This document shows positions 46,240 to 59,305 of a stretch of DNA of 64,000 nucleotides, piece by piece; the stretch's first letter is position 1; each line of letters starts with the position of its first letter. Below the pieces are notes generated by a model. It made no database searches. It was not told the DNA's origin and was given only the letters and a program-made list of their open reading frames with translations. This stretch comes from Capitulum mitella (lineage: Eukaryota; Arthropoda; Thecostraca; Pollicipedomorpha; Pollicipedidae). The DNA lies in assembly GCA_030062745.1 (NCBI GenBank), contig CP099839.1, positions 32,904,904 to 32,968,903 of the forward strand, read 5' to 3'. A program made the position numbers and the translations under genes.

Positions 46240-46875
46240 CGGATGAAGACCTGGTGGTCACGCATCGTTTTTGAAAAGAAAACATAATCTTGGTTCTTGG
46301 CAGACATCTTGGTTCCTTTGGTAACCAAAATATTCGCAGCGAAATTCATGAAGACTGGACGAAGCTGATGTGCACATCATTAACGTACGAGTGACAATGT
46401 CTCATCAGCAAGTCGCTGACACAGTCGAAACTGGCGATTTTCAACTAGTGCCTTATGCCGACAGTATCGCTTTCAGCGAAAGACAACACTTGAATTTGAC
46501 TGCAGTGATAGTATCCAGTCTGCCAAAGCCGGTGCAGCGACAGTATCACCGCACCGGCTTTAGCAGACGGCGTCGAAAAGGAATCCGATTCTCGGCCTCG
46601 GCCGCCAAAACAGAGGCGAATCCAAGCGGGGCAAGAAGTCGAAAAATACGCCGTTCAGCACCGTAAGGCACTAGCTGGAAATCGCAAGTTTGTACTGTCA
46701 GCGACTCGCTGATGAAGAATCGTGACTGGAACGTCACCGATGTACGCCTTGGTTTCGTCCCTTCTGCATGAATTTTGCTGCGGATATTTCGGTTACGAAA
46801 GAAACCAAGATATCCGCCAAGAACAAAGTTTATGTTTTCTTTTCAAAGACAATACATGGCCGCCAGGTCTTAATT
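46240..46875. repeat. large foldback (inverted repeat) in a timeless intron
   Basis: The left arm (about 46240-46535) and right arm (about 46545-46875) are inverse copies over nearly 300 bp. They include AAAAGAAAACATAA, CTTGGTTCTTGGC, ATTCATG, AGTCGCTGACA and CTAGTGCCTTA. They meet at GCCGGTGC/GCACCGGC with a loop of about 10 bases. Both arms show scattered mismatches, so they have aged since duplication. A transcript of the intron would fold into a hairpin of about 300 bp. Confidence 0.75.
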
Positions 46876-49800
46876 CTCCACGTCTACCCAAGGAAAGCCT
46901 CCCGCCAAATCTGAATGGCAAAGCGTTGAACATTTTCCCCGTCCCATCTCGCTCCGAATCTCAGCCTCCAGAACTGCCGCAACTCCGAGTTTTCACTGTC
47001 CCCGACATATTCCATTAGTTCAATTTTCTTTCGGTACATCTTCACCTCAGTTTCCAGCCTGTCAATCGTTGGCGACTATGTGAAGAACAGACTCCATTTT
47101 CTAACATGGTAACACGGTTCTGAGAGTCCATATTATATCATGCTCTAAGATAGGATTGCAACTGAGATTTCCTCGACCCACCCTAGCGTGGCTTCCATGA
47201 CTTCCTTTCATAAAGTACAGCAGCCCGCAGCTGAAATGGTCACGACTGTGATCCAAACTGTTTCTGTCCACTAACTTGCGGTCTGTTTGAATTTGGGTGG
47301 CATTTGAATGGCAAATGGTCTCACGCACATTTACCCATTGTTTAGATAACCATTATTCAGACAGATCATAAATCATTATATATTAGTCATGGAGAGTACA
47401 GATCGGCATCATTCCTTTGTCAGTATTCAACAAAAAGCACGACGGAGCTAGTTTTGAATACGACTGCAATCAGTCGCTCACTGAAAAACCCAGACTCGGA
47501 CTTTGGTACTTTTGGTAGCTGCAAAGTGTAGTAAGCCCTACACAAACACACTAACGGCTCCATCGCTTGTTACGCAGAGCCGCCAGGATGAAGTTCATGT
47601 ACCAAATTTAGGTTTGTAAGGCATCATCTGCTAACTGTATCTAATTTTGTTAATAACGTTAACCCGTCAGGAACCTACAAATGTGAACATTACTTTGTCT
47701 CTGTAATAAAGTATGAACACGACATACTTATGGACATGGACAAGCCTCAACAAAGTAATGTCATGTAATGTACAGTAATGTAATCCATCACTTACCAAAG
47801 AGCCAAATTCAGGATTTTCTCTTTCAGGGGTACTGAAATTGTACAGTAAGGCTTATACCAACGGATATTTCTTCTAACTCAAAGCGGCTAAGGAGAAGAC
47901 ACTACTCCAATGAATCCAGCCCCGTAAGCCCTGTTCGCACGTCATGGGTGTAGCGGTCGGTTTGGTTCCCTCCTTAGTCATCTGGCTGCAGAGGCGTAAG
48001 AAATGACAGAAAACTGAAGGCAAAGGGCCCTGAACAAATTATGAGTCATCTTCTTCGAGGGATGGACATGTAAAAACCATATATCTAGTATGGGAAAAAG
48101 AAAGGTGCTAATATTCTCTGGTCCCTTTCTAATTTGGTATTGTAAGATTATGTTCATGATCCCTGATCCCCTATCCTTTCGTAGGGCTGGGCCGGTCCGG
48201 TCGTCTTCTCGCGGCAAACGTACCGTGTGTATGCGGACTAAACTAGCTGACTCCTCCCCTCCCGTGGAATATCGCATTTCCAGAGGCGATACTATAGCGA
48301 TACATTCCAGTGACACAACAATGGGACCATCTTGCTGAAAAGCATCCGATGAATATCTTTTATGGACCAAAACACAACACTATGTAGGTTATGATCACAA
48401 ACCGGCCGGATCCTAATCACGACCATTTCAGCTGCGAGGTGATGCACATGAACGACGTTCAGAGGAGACTTATCTTTTTGGGATTGCCGTTTAGCTTTCG
48501 GTGATTTTCTATGCCTCTTCTCGAAGCCGATAATCATGTCCGTGATGGACATGCTGTCGACTGTGCTTGGTGCGCCAGGCCGTCCTGTCAGGTCTCAGCC
48601 GTCTCAGCGGCTTTGAATACCAAGTCGTTGAGGTAACGGCTTTTGAACCAGATAAACCACTGATTTATCAACTGCCTTCTCATTCACGTTTTCCGCCACT
48701 CTCTTTCGCACTACTGCATCGTCCTGGCGCCACTTCGGCTTCCTTCACGCGCTCATGCAGAAAGGCAAGCGAATGCGTGGACGTCCGCACTAGCCGGCGG
48801 TCAAGGTCAAACTGATTAAAATGTGACATGTCTGCACCATCACAGCGGTAAAGAACTAGGCTTTCCACTCAATCCAGGTTTCTCCCCAACTGATCTTCCA
48901 CGCCGTTGCGTCGTCATTGTAGCGTGACCAAACATCTGCACGTGCAGCCAATTTGAGCGCGTACGGTGACCACCTCGCGTGATTGGTGGGACATTCCCAT
49001 CAAACGATTTGCAGTTAGTACACTGTGGTCACTATTCCGTTTTTTGACAGTAGTGAAGAGCTGCGTTTTTCTGTCACTTTCCATTTATTTCGAAACATAT
49101 TACGGTTTCTTCATTCGGTGGTGGGAAGTATCAAACGTATGAAAACGGCCATGGTCAAAAAGCAATATAAAACACAGATATCTGGAAGGATGGAATTCTG
49201 ATCCCTACCACGCACATGCAAACCATATACTGTATTCCCTTTCCCTCACTCTCTCACACTTGTTATCCACACCCCCTTTTGTCTTTTTCAGGTCAACAGT
49301 TAAAATTCCGAGTTTTTAGGGCTAAATTTTCTGGGACTTACTTAAATACAATAGTTTAAGAAAGCGTCCAGGCAACAGTTCTTCAATTGCCGGGGTAACA
49401 TGAATCCTATGCAATCGTGCACCATAACGACGGAAACATACTGGTCAATGGCTAGTAAATAGCTGTCTTTCAACCTTAAGCAAGGTCAAGTGGACCTCGA
49501 TAATCTGAAATGAAGTCTTAAACAACTTCTGCAAATGCCAGTCGCATTTTTGTCCGAATAGCTGTTTGCACGTGGCATGATAAAACATTTCAGCCCATGG
49601 GCAGAAATTTTTCCCAGGTCAAAAGGCAATGAGGCGAAATGTTATACCATACGTACGAACGAGTGCAAAAGGGATATTCCAACATTTGGTTAAATAACGA
49701 CAAAAGTTTTGACTTTTGAACAGCCCAAGAAATGAAAGAAATGAAAGAACAGCCCAAGAAATGAACAGAAGACAGAAGAAATGAAAGAACAGCCCAAGAA

Positions 49801-50973
49801 AATGACGATCATATTAATGCGTCAGTTACAGAACATCAACATGGCAGTATGAAATCATACTCTGTTGTGTTAGACAGAAGAATCGCCGAGCCAGTATCGC
49901 CAGTTTCTTTCTTTTCTTTTTTTAGACCTGGACTATATTTGGTAAGGCTTTCTATGGCCATAATGTGCGTTCCCGTGCTCGGCACGCGCCACATGTTGGT
50001 CCAAATCAATACTTTTTGGCACGATCGTATTCTTTCTTACTGATTTTCTATCGAACGCAGCCTCTTTCATCGCCGTGCAACCAGCGACTTGACCGATTCG
50101 GCGCCGGAAGGCCGTCCAAGTCGACATTTAGGACTGCTCATGTCCAAATCCCATGGTCATCGAATGGAAGACACCTAGGCGGGCCATGCACCGACCAGCG
50201 ATAGCCGGAGCGTGAACACCTGACGGAAATACGCACCCCAGACCAGACCAGGTATCCGGGTCGTCGCGCAGCATCCGTCGCAGTGTGGCATGACAGCTGT
50301 GCTAATTACGACATACGAATCGCGTTATGGGTGGCGGCAGTGGAGGAGACGGGCAAGCAATTTTTATTATACGTATTGTATTCTTCCTTAGGTTCTGGAA
50401 GGGATAATTCGGCGACTCGGAGTGAAATCATTCCAGACCGGTTACCATTCACAATCAACAAACAATATTTCGGGCCGATCATCGCTGACGGCACCAGTGG
50501 TCATTAACTGGGCTGTGGTGGACCGGATCATCTAAATGAACAATGCCCTCGGTCTAAAACACAAAGAAAACGCAAAAGCAAACAAACAGGCCAAGGTACA
50601 AAAAACGGCAATGTTGGACAAACAGAGGTCATTTACACGTGCAGCATGTCATCATATGGCGATTATTTATGACGCGTCAGGCAACTTCTCACATGCCACC
50701 CATGAGGGCCCGTGTAATTATCCAAGCAATGAATGACGACATTCCAGACACCGACATGTCACGTGTACGAATGACAGGCTTGAAACCATACATGACATTG
50801 TAGCGCTAAAGGGGTATCCCAAGCCTTCTAGGCGTTTGGCCGACACCCATGACATCACATCGGTCCTGGGCGATTGTGAACAGCAAGGGAAAGAACTAGC
50901 GATTTTGAAATATACAACGCACAGTTCATCTTACCTCATGCTTTCCCAGCAAACAAAACGACAAACCCCTTAC
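46876..50973. other. timeless intron, right part, no other gene seen
   Basis: AT-rich sequence with small unsupported frames. The purine-rich repeat at 49720 is the only structured part I noticed. Confidence 0.45.
49720..49802. repeat. short AAGAAATGAA tandem repeat
   Basis: CAGCCCAAGAAATGAAAGAA recurs three times with ATGAACAGAAGACAGAAG spacers. Purine-rich, in the 7.5-kb timeless intron. Confidence 0.7.
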
Positions 50974-51085
50974 CCAAAAATTTGCCATTGGTCTGAAGTC
51001 GGCCGGCGGCACAGTCGGCGAGAACGGCAGCGTTTCTAAGCAGTGTCTCCGTGTCGAGAGCGCTGGACCACCTCCAGAACATCTC
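50974..51085 (-). CDS. timeless: timeless/Timeout, exon E (PAB core, FWR motif)
   Basis: This 112-bp exon has acceptor TGTCGGCCAG and donor TTGG|GTAAGG, entering in phase 0 and leaving in phase 1. It is too short to stand out as an open frame, and I found it by looking for the piece missing between exons D and F. It encodes EMFWRWSSALDTETLLRNAA, then VLADCAAGRLQ. Vertebrate TIMELESS has the equivalent FWRIP segment followed by L-x-x-x-x-L-R-R-A-A in its PARP1-binding domain. That domain contacts PARP1 through this helical segment. The tryptophan, the LR and the following alanines are kept; the proline is not. Both phases agree with exons 4.0 kb upstream and 7.5 kb downstream. Confidence 0.9.
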
Positions 51086-52929
51086 CTGGCCGACACAAAG
51101 GCACATGTGAACGCAGGCCACAGACCCGGACAGGATGACAATGGACTGGCAGCGGCAAACCACACCCAACAGGGTACAATGCACGCCATTAGTTCAGAGG
51201 CGTCACGAATATTGGCGTGCCCACAAAATGCCTCAGCCCTCGCCAGCACAGCGCAGTCTGGTGCAGTCCTGAAGCTTTCTGAAGTTATCCCAGAACGAAT
51301 GCTTCGATCTCTCGGACCTTTGGCACAGCTGGAAGATGAACCATGTAAACTGAATCATCAGTTTAGACAAACACGCCGTTTGGTCCTTGTCATACCTGCA
51401 TTTTGAAATAGGTCCTTAGGTCACGTAACCTGGCATGATCTGGTACAACATGGAATGGCTTTGGAAAAGCCGCAGTTTTCTCTAGCACTAATCAAAAGGC
51501 GATATTTTTTGTATACGAACAATAAAGTGTCTTTTCATTTAAAGGGAGAAATTAACGTTGATCGTGTCGTGTGTGACAATGTTCTACGATGCGGTCACTT
51601 TATTTTCGCAACCGAGGTGCAATTTATAAAAAAAAGCGGGATACGGGCGCGAAGTTTGTCGAGATACCTCAACAAAGCTTCAGACATTCAGTTTTAGAGT
51701 AGCGCTCATCTAATTTATTGAAAAGGTGGTTATGTTCCTGGGTTACGTGGTCTGGAACTAGATCACCTCTTGAATACGTAAAAGACAGACATTTCTGAAT
51801 GTCATTATGAGTGTGAAATGACTGACACTGCTGTATCTCGTCCATTCAGATACTAATAGCCAGAAGAAAACGGTAATCTTGAAAAGTTTAAGTAAAATAG
51901 GATACGTAAGCGTTTTTTAAGGGCAGCGGACATATGCCGCACATAATCCATCGACATGATTTCGCTGACATTCGATGGCAGAAACTGTCCTTAATGCAGA
52001 ATTTCACAGCATAGTTACAGCATTTAGCATCACTATCATTCAAAGAACGACTTTGCTCAAACGACATGCAAAACAAATGCTGGTATTCTTTCCTCATCCA
52101 TACATTCCTTATATGTGCCAGTGTTGGAATATTTGCACCTAACCTCTTTCTTTGGCTACTGTCCTTTTAAACGTTGCATCTGTTCCTTCTCGCACCACCA
52201 CCACAAGCACTGCTGCCGAGCGAGTTGCGGAAGAAAAAAATTTCCAGGGATAACAAAATGTCCCGTGTGATTGCAGACAGTTGTGAAATTCTAACCTCTG
52301 CATGCACGGCGACTTTAGAAGTTCCACCAATATTGCATATTGTACAGTTCCATCTTGGATGTACTTGTAGATGTAATGTACTTGGAATAGCCTTGTCTGG
52401 AGAATGTTTCACCACCGAACTTGACGACAAAATCATAAAACATTCCTACAATGCAAAGGAATCAGGGTCGCGAAAGAAGCAATGCCTGGTTGTCAACACG
52501 CATAAATGCTTCTCTGGAAAGTTATCCTCGTCTGGGGCTCAGGTGCGTCCCTGCAGCTCGATGTTTCCAAGATTTAAAGATCAGCTTCGCAAAACCTGGT
52601 GACTACGCATCATGATAAACTTTCAGTTTTTTTGCCCTGGAGCAAGGACAACTTTCTGGAAGGCACGTCAGGGCTTTTTTGGCACTGGCGAATGTAGAAG
52701 GAAACAGTTGCCAAAAATATGTTTTTTTAAGGCAGGATTTCAAATTTTATTTGAGTGTATACGTAAACAATTGAAAAGAAATATGAAATATTACAGCTAA
52801 CCTGAGACCACAATGTTAGGTCAACATCAAGTCAAAATGTGACTTAATACACACGGTTCTGGCATCATTGTTTTTTTTTTTAATAAAAAAAAACGCAATA
52901 TGCAACACAAATGAAATAGCACACTTGCC
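51086..52929. other. timeless intron, no other gene seen
   Basis: The 142-codon plus-strand frame at 52174-52602 has several Cys and His residues but no spacing that matches a known finger. It is probably chance or an old repeat. Confidence 0.4.
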
Positions 52930-53640
52930 CTTCAACTGTCAGGTCGATAACAAGTCACGTTACGGAACGATGACCTAAAACGTCTGCTCGCGTACCCCAT
53001 ATCACGACGATGCGAAAGGGGGGCATTTAGAAACGGAGTCCAGATGTACGATTGGAATCGTTTTCAAACATTACAGAATACTCTCAAGGACGTTTTATGT
53101 GACTCTGAGCTCATCCATGGTCAAATGCCATATGTTATCCTGACGAAAATGTGACCTCTGACTGCTCGCCCCTTTCATGTCCCTGACACCACCCATGCCA
53201 ATGCCACATAGGCAATTTAACATTTGTTCCTGAGCACAAAAGGACCATTACACGCAAAGGCATATTTTTAACGTTTATGCTCATCCAATTTTCAGAAATA
53301 TACTTTCTCATTTTTCAATCCCTGTGAACGCCAAACAATTTTCCCAAATTATAAACATGTGGGCCAAAGCGCGAACTCCTGTCGATAAACTCTCCATTCA
53401 TGCCAGTAACGTCAGAACTGGTCCATGAACATCGGAGTTACCAGAAGTCCAAAATACCCAGGTTTAATTTTTGTCTCCCTCCTCTGTTCACTCCCAACGA
53501 CACTCCCAGAGCGCGTTTTTACGAAAATGTCGCCTACTCCATGACGCATCGATTCCAGTTTTCCCAATGAACTCGACAGACTAGTTATCGAGATCTCGGG
53601 GGGGGGGGAGGTGACGAATGAGCCCACCACACAGGAATGC
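52930..53640 (-). mobile_element. old, diverged TTAA family A relative in a timeless intron
   Basis: The order of segments (CCATTCATGCCAGTAACGTC, GAACATCGGAGTTACCAG, then GATCTCGGGGGGGGGG at 53590) follows the right part of the 62652 element with many substitutions. The ends are not clear. It sits in the 4.0-kb timeless intron. Confidence 0.45.
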
Positions 53641-55097
53641 GTTCTTGCTTTGTAGGTCCGGGACAAGGGTTATACACATGGAGCTTGACGCTGTTTGATA
53701 AAGGCTATCTAAAAATCTGTGTCCTCACCCCTAACGTGTCCTGGGTACCTGTATCCCCACCCAACACGTTTACGAGAATGTGCGGAAGAGCTGACCCAGA
53801 CAGAGATAAGTGGAAAACAATCGCCTCATCACCAGGTGCATATCCAAGAACGGTCTGCTTTTCCAATGCTTTTTGGCGAATTGCTGGGATATTCTTCATG
53901 AGAACGGGAAAATCCAGGCACTGGAGGCTCTGCGCCCCTCCCTCAACCCTTGACTTTGCCGTAATCCCAAATCGCATGTGAATTAAGACAGCTTTTGTCC
54001 GTAATTCTGATGTGCCAATTTCTGTCGGTATTCTTCGGATGATTCGCTCTGATGTCAGTTATTCTTCGTCAGGCGTACTGGGTGCCTGTCGTTACCACAG
54101 GGACCAATTTAAAAAAAAAAAAAAAAACGGGGAGATCAGGGTACTAGGCACTGGTCCATTCTGTCGTGGAATGCCCCACCCAGGATTAACCCTACGCCGG
54201 TGTAACCCCCGCCAGTATTCACCATTTCGGTAGCACAAGGAGGGTGGGGGGGGGGGTCAAACCCACAGATATGTAGCTTGATCTTTTGGATGCAGCATGA
54301 TACTCCATTTCACCCTGTTACATCACAGAGGTATCCAAAAGGCAACCTCACAGAAGGTCATGCCAATGGATTATGGTTTCCATTGAATTTCATGGGACGT
54401 GATCTTGAGGGCGCTTTTGAGGGGCCCAGTATCATTTCTGACAACGGTAAGGGACTTAAACCACTATTACTACATAAATGATATAAATCAGCGTTTCTCA
54501 TTACTTGATGACCTCTGAGCATAACGTTAGGCCAAAACAGGTCAATCGCCTCAACTTATGATTCTGGCATAAGATGACCTCGACCCAAGTAAGGAAACAA
54601 CCATGTGCAAATGCCACTGAGACCATGAATGCCACCCATATATAAGAATGAATTACACATAGTACCCACGATATTTCAATCGTCTGATATATGATGACAG
54701 CGGTATAAGACTGAGTACCACACCGTATCATAATTTCTCCACATGCCTTCAACAAAAAAGGTCACAGTGGCCTGTAAGGGTACTCAACCCATTTTTTGCA
54801 GAGTACGTCGCGAAAGATTCAGAGCTCTGCTAGGCAAAATTTCGGAGCGACCGCAGCAATCGTAGGGCACCTTACGAATACCTGCAGGAGGGGGAGTGCA
54901 TCAACTTCTCCGTATTAGCGATGGTCAACACAACCCCATTACGGAATACAACAAATCGAGCAGACACCTCGTGAGGAGTTCTAAGGCGTCTACGGTATCG
55001 GATAAGGTCGCTTAGGTCCAGTATGACGACTCCATGTCGATGGACTTTAACAGTGATCGACTGCGGTTATCAATGGCTGCTAGTCATTGTGACTTAC
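53641..55097. other. timeless intron, no other gene seen
   Basis: A poly-A run (54111-54126) and poly-G run (54245-54256) are present. No structured repeat noticed apart from these. Confidence 0.45.
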
Positions 55098-55288
55098 TCC
55101 GTCTGATGGAGTTTGGGCGCCGAGCAGAGCCAGCAGAGGCCTCACGCTGTCTGTCTCCAGCGCCAGGGCACAGGTCTCAGAGACAGGCACCAGTGCCACC
55201 GGCTGGGCCGGCTCGGCGCGGCGCAGCGTCTCGGCCTCCTCCAGCGACTCCTGCAACCAGCCGAGCACCTCGCGCGCCCCGTCACCGC
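55098..55288 (-). CDS. timeless: timeless/Timeout, exon D (start of PAB-like region)
   Basis: The acceptor is GCCGTCGTCAG and the donor is a strong GGA|GTAAGT. It enters in phase 1 and leaves in phase 0. It encodes a helix (EVLGWLQESLEEAETLRR), then PVALVPVSETCALALETDS, then VRPLLALLGAQTPSDG. In vertebrate TIMELESS the PARP1-binding region begins with the same order: a helix, a V-P-L-V-P-L-T-like strand, then L-L-R-x-L-G. The match in order and spacing with exon E is what makes the identification convincing. The donor leaves a complete codon, and exon E starts at a codon boundary. Confidence 0.9.
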
Positions 55289-55600
55289 CTGACGACGGCA
55301 AGCGCCACCGTTACGACACAGCGGGAACGGCGTGACGATGGCCAGAACTTCATCATAGTGGGCGGCACCAAGAGAGAGATCACGTCACACGCGCCAACCG
55401 TATCGAATACTCGCGCCTCGACACTATCAGTATCGACTTTTCGACAGTATCGACATATTTCAAGCCTGTGGACTCACTGACGGCAACCAAACCTCATACG
55501 GCAGCGCTGACTTAAGGTTGATTCCGACGACACGTAACAATCGCCTCTGCCGCACATGTCCAACAGTGAACGTCTGGATTGGGCTATCGTGGCGGCGCAC

Positions 55601-55798
55601 CTGACTGGAGATAGGCGGCGGCTGTGGCGGCCAGATGGGCACGCGAGGCGGCTGGCACGGCTGGTTTGACGGGCCTGACCGGGCAGGCTGCCGCTCTCCG
55701 CCGCTTTGTACCGCCCACAGCTACCTTCGTGCGCGTGGCGCCGGCATCCTCCTCGTCATCAGAGCTGCCGCTGCTGCTGCGCCGCATATCTGCTCGCC
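55601..55798 (-). CDS. timeless: timeless/Timeout, exon C (acidic linker)
   Basis: The acceptor is TGTGTCCGCAG and the donor is TCAG|GTGCGC; phase is 1 at both ends. The exon encodes a serine- and acid-rich stretch (MRRSSSGSSDDEEDAG), a basic patch (GTKRRRAAA) and an alanine-rich helix ending AHLAATAAAYLQS. This has the look of a disordered, phosphorylatable linker with a nuclear-localisation-like KRRR. Such acidic and basic linkers are normal in the C-terminal half of TIMELESS proteins, where sequence is poorly conserved. It joins exon D across an intron of only 312 bp. On the plus strand the same interval holds open frames that are shadows. Confidence 0.85.
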
Positions 55799-56053
55799 CT
55801 GCGGACACAGCAACGGCTTACGGCGCCGCTCGCTTGAAATCATACCGTTCCAGATAAACGGCGGCTCCGGCGCAAACGTTACTAGTCACTGGACGCGTTA
55901 CAACGTAGAGAATGTCCCGCCTTTCCTGGGAAACGTGACCGACACGGACTTCTGGGGGATGGACCGCCGCCGACTCGGGCGCATGTCCATCTACTGATAC
56001 CAGTAGACAACAATGACCCCGGGAGACGTCCAATCGTCCACTCTGACACAAAC

Positions 56054-56209
56054 CTGAGCAGTCCGAGTGGGCCAATCGGCCGTTGCCAGCCGGCCGTCTC
56101 TTGTAGAGCTGTTTCTTGTCGGTGGCCAGTCCGAGGTCCAGCAACTTGTCACGGATGCGGTTCTTCGGTCGACGGACGGTTAAACGATCGAAGATCATGG
56201 TCAATGGAT
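56054..56209 (-). CDS. timeless: timeless/Timeout, exon B
   Basis: The acceptor is CTGCTCCCCAG and the donor is TCAG|GTTTGT. The exon starts with two bases of a codon and ends with one, which matches both neighbours. It encodes a PLTMIFDRLTVRRPKNRI segment and then LLDLGLATDKKQLYKRR. This is a basic helical motif typical of the region after the SANT-like segment in TIMELESS proteins. The end is hydrophilic (GNGRLAHSDCS). It is separated from exon A by a 3.1 kb intron and from exon C by a 255-bp intron. Coding sequence is clear from length, phase and composition; the family call comes from the assembled chain. Confidence 0.88.
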
Positions 56210-59084
56210 CTGGGGAGCAGACTGCCATTTATGGTAGCCTCTAATCAACATTTCAGGTTGGCAAAGTCTAACGACCACTAACGTCAAAATACAACTTTTA
56301 CCAAGTGTAGCGGCCTGCCACGGTACGGCAGACTGTGCAGTCTAGTACAGGGCGGTACAGCAGTGATCAGGCGCTTCCTTATCAACGCCCCCTCCGAAGG
56401 AAAAGATCAAATCAAAAAGATCAAATGACGGGTGAAAAGGTACCTGTTTTCACAGGTATCAATCCGCTTTCGTCCGGTCTGAATGGGCCAAGACAGAGAC
56501 TGCGACGAAACACACCACATATTTACTGACCGAATATTAATGAGTCCAAAAACTTCAACATTCTAGCTTGCATGCCAGATGTCAAGAGCTGATACAGGAG
56601 CGAAGTAAAGGTGATCCCGATTTTCCTTCAACCCAAGGAGATACATGCAGTAGCACGCACTCGAGTGGAGTGGGGCCAATTCGAGCCCCCTGAGGTATGG
56701 TTTCGGCACAGTTAGATGCATAAATGAATAACAATGTTATTCATTTATGTTATATGGTCCAAGGGCAATCATGACTCATGACTGCGTCCTATCTCAGTCA
56801 TGAAACAAAAGTCAAGACTGTAACACATTTAGACCGTCAGCTTACTAACCTTGCATTGCTATTCTGACCATAAACTTAACGTCCTTACACCACTGGATAG
56901 TCTGTTTTATTCTGTATAATTTGATGTAAATTCCGCTGTCATTTTTGCTTCTGCTTTAGCCTGTTTTCTTCCACGTAAAGCTGCACTACCGAATGAAACC
57001 TCACCGCGCGCCAGCCAACGCGCAGGATCGAAAATCGCCCAACATCATGGCCAATTACGCAAGGACTTTAGACTAACATAGGTCAAATAAAAAGCTTCAC
57101 CTCAGGCGGAAATCTGGGTACCGTTTTTCGCCCAAAAACCAGATTCGGCTCATGGTTTCCGTACGAATGGATCAAGGCATTTCTCAAAGGTCGTCATCAG
57201 GTCGAAAAACGTCATCCCGGAATCTGACCTGGGGTGGATGTCAAACTATAATCTGTGTCGGCCGAAACCCCTAGTGTTATGTATCTCTGGCGTCCTAGCT
57301 TTGATACGAACGGGTCGAGACGCATATCAAAAGTCGTGATCATGGCAAAAGGGTACCAAACATTTTGGCCTGAGGCCAAGTTCAAACAGTGGCCCGTAGC
57401 GAAACGTGTCCCTCGTCCACCGCAAAATTTGAGGCTTGTAGGTTGAGTGGTTCTGGCGGTTTCTGCAGTGAATTATTCCCCGCGTTCGGCCCATTTTTGT
57501 TTCCGTAACGTCACCGCAACAGGGGGAAAGCGTTTCGCTCTCCTTGCCATGGTCCTGACTCCACCGCTGTTGATCTTTTTGCTGTGCCGTGACGCAAGAG
57601 CTACGTCGCAAATGGTTACTCGCGTTTGGTCCGCGAAAGTGGGGCTTTTATTCCAAAACTGGGGGAGTGGGTGGGAAGGGCGGCGAACGCCTCTCTTGCC
57701 CTGGTACGGATTACGGTACTGCTGTGTTTGTCGTTCCATGAGTCGGAAACTCTACGGTCAATTATCCCTCGCCTTTCGCCCGGGAAAATTTTCATCGTAG
57801 AGCCTTCAGTCTTGCCAACAGTGTGATTAGAAAGATGAAGAATGCCGATTGCCCACACGAAATGGTTGCATGCGTCATGGGTACAAGAACACGTTTGTCA
57901 TAGCAGATTATCTCATGGAGTGGTTGAAGTACATTTGATTTTCCTTGTTTTACGTTTGAATCCCTTGTCATCAACTCAGAGGGACTGAATGAGGTCCATG
58001 GGGTTGCAGTCCCACCAGGTACTCCGTGTTGGGTTCCTTTCGCATTCAGCCCTTCATGGAACGTTCAGGGGACAATAACAATGGGCAGGACCAGGCCAAA
58101 AGATGCGTGATTTTCAGAGTCGAAAGTTGGATGTTCACCTACAGCTTCGTAGGTACGTGCATTTTTTCCTTAGGGGTGACGTCATATGTTTTACATCTTA
58201 CGGCCATAAATGAAAAGGGCAACAAAATGACTAGTCAGGTCAGCAACTGATAGCTTTGAAGGAACACCATCTTTATTCAGCTATCCGACCCTATGCACCC
58301 AATCTGCAAAGGCTTCAGTATAAAATGGGCCACAACACGGATTCGGAGTACAGGTCTCTTACCAGACCATAACAGGTCACATAAAATCGGTACTCAATAT
58401 GCATACAAACTATCATCATTACAGCGACTGACTGAGACTCCACACAGGCCAACGAACAGCCGGCAGCCGGTCGGACCTTTCAACACGGCCATCGACATGA
58501 CACTCGCTAACCTAGCCCAACATGTTTTGTACAGTACTGCTAAGAACCGTCATATAAAACTACACGGAACGCTTCTAAATTGTGGTGAAAAATTCCAAAA
58601 TGAACAGCATGCTCGTGAAACACATGACGAGGCAGACCTGCATTTCTTTCTCAAAGCTGCAAATCCTGTTTTTTTTTATTATTCTGCTTGGCGCATTTAG
58701 TTCCCCTTGCTGCAATTCGCAAAACAGGCGGAATTCTGTCGAGCTATTGCAGTATTTTGCATTCGATGAAACTGCAAGCTTAAATGTTACGTGCAATCCT
58801 GCTGTTGTTCATCCCGCAATTACTGAGGGTTTAAAATAACAGAAAAGAAAACACGTGGAAGACCAAATTGGCGCCGGGACACGAAAACGTGCAAGCCAAC
58901 CTACTGTGGATGGAATATTCGAAATAACCGTACGAAATTCAGTTGCGTTCTGGTGAAAATTGCGCGACTGAAAGCGAAGTGGTTGCAAAGTTATGAGCCC
59001 ATAACACAATGGAAAACAAGTTGCCGCCGAGTACGGTGAGCCAAGACGGACGCTCATTCATTGCAATTTTGACTCGTAGTCCTG
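56210..59084. other. timeless intron, no other gene seen
   Basis: Contains the 14-bp palindrome at 56719 and repeated GTCGTCATCAGGTCGAAAAACG-like wording near 57190 and 57330. No exon candidate with matching phase was found. Confidence 0.45.
56719..56749. repeat. 14-bp palindrome, three-base loop
   Basis: CATAAATGAATAAC and GTTATTCATTTATG are exact inverses around AAT, in the timeless intron between exons A and B. Confidence 0.75.
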
Positions 59085-59297
59085 CCTTGCGGCCAGCACT
59101 GCGGATGAGGGGAAGGAGGGCAAGGAAGGTCCGGCGATCATCACTGCAGCTTCGGTGTGGCGGTACTACGGGAAATAGTCCTGCGGCCAACACTGCGGTT
59201 CAGAGGTGACGGAAGTGTGGGAAAAAGTCCAGCGGCCATCACTGCGGTTTAGGGGGTGGGAGTGGTGTTGGGAACAGTTAAGCAGCCGTCACTGCGT
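59085..59297. repeat. about 50-bp degenerate tandem repeat
   Basis: CCTGCGGCCAACACTGCGG and variants recur at about 59085, 59133, 59180, 59229 and 59281, with G-rich spacers. The array ends 9 bp before the donor of timeless exon A on the minus strand. Confidence 0.65.
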
Positions 59298-59305
59298 CTA
59301 CTCAC

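Noticed and set aside
52174-52602. 142-codon plus frame with several Cys and His
   Set aside because: The spacing matches no zinc-finger type I know, it is antisense within a timeless intron, and no splice support is seen.
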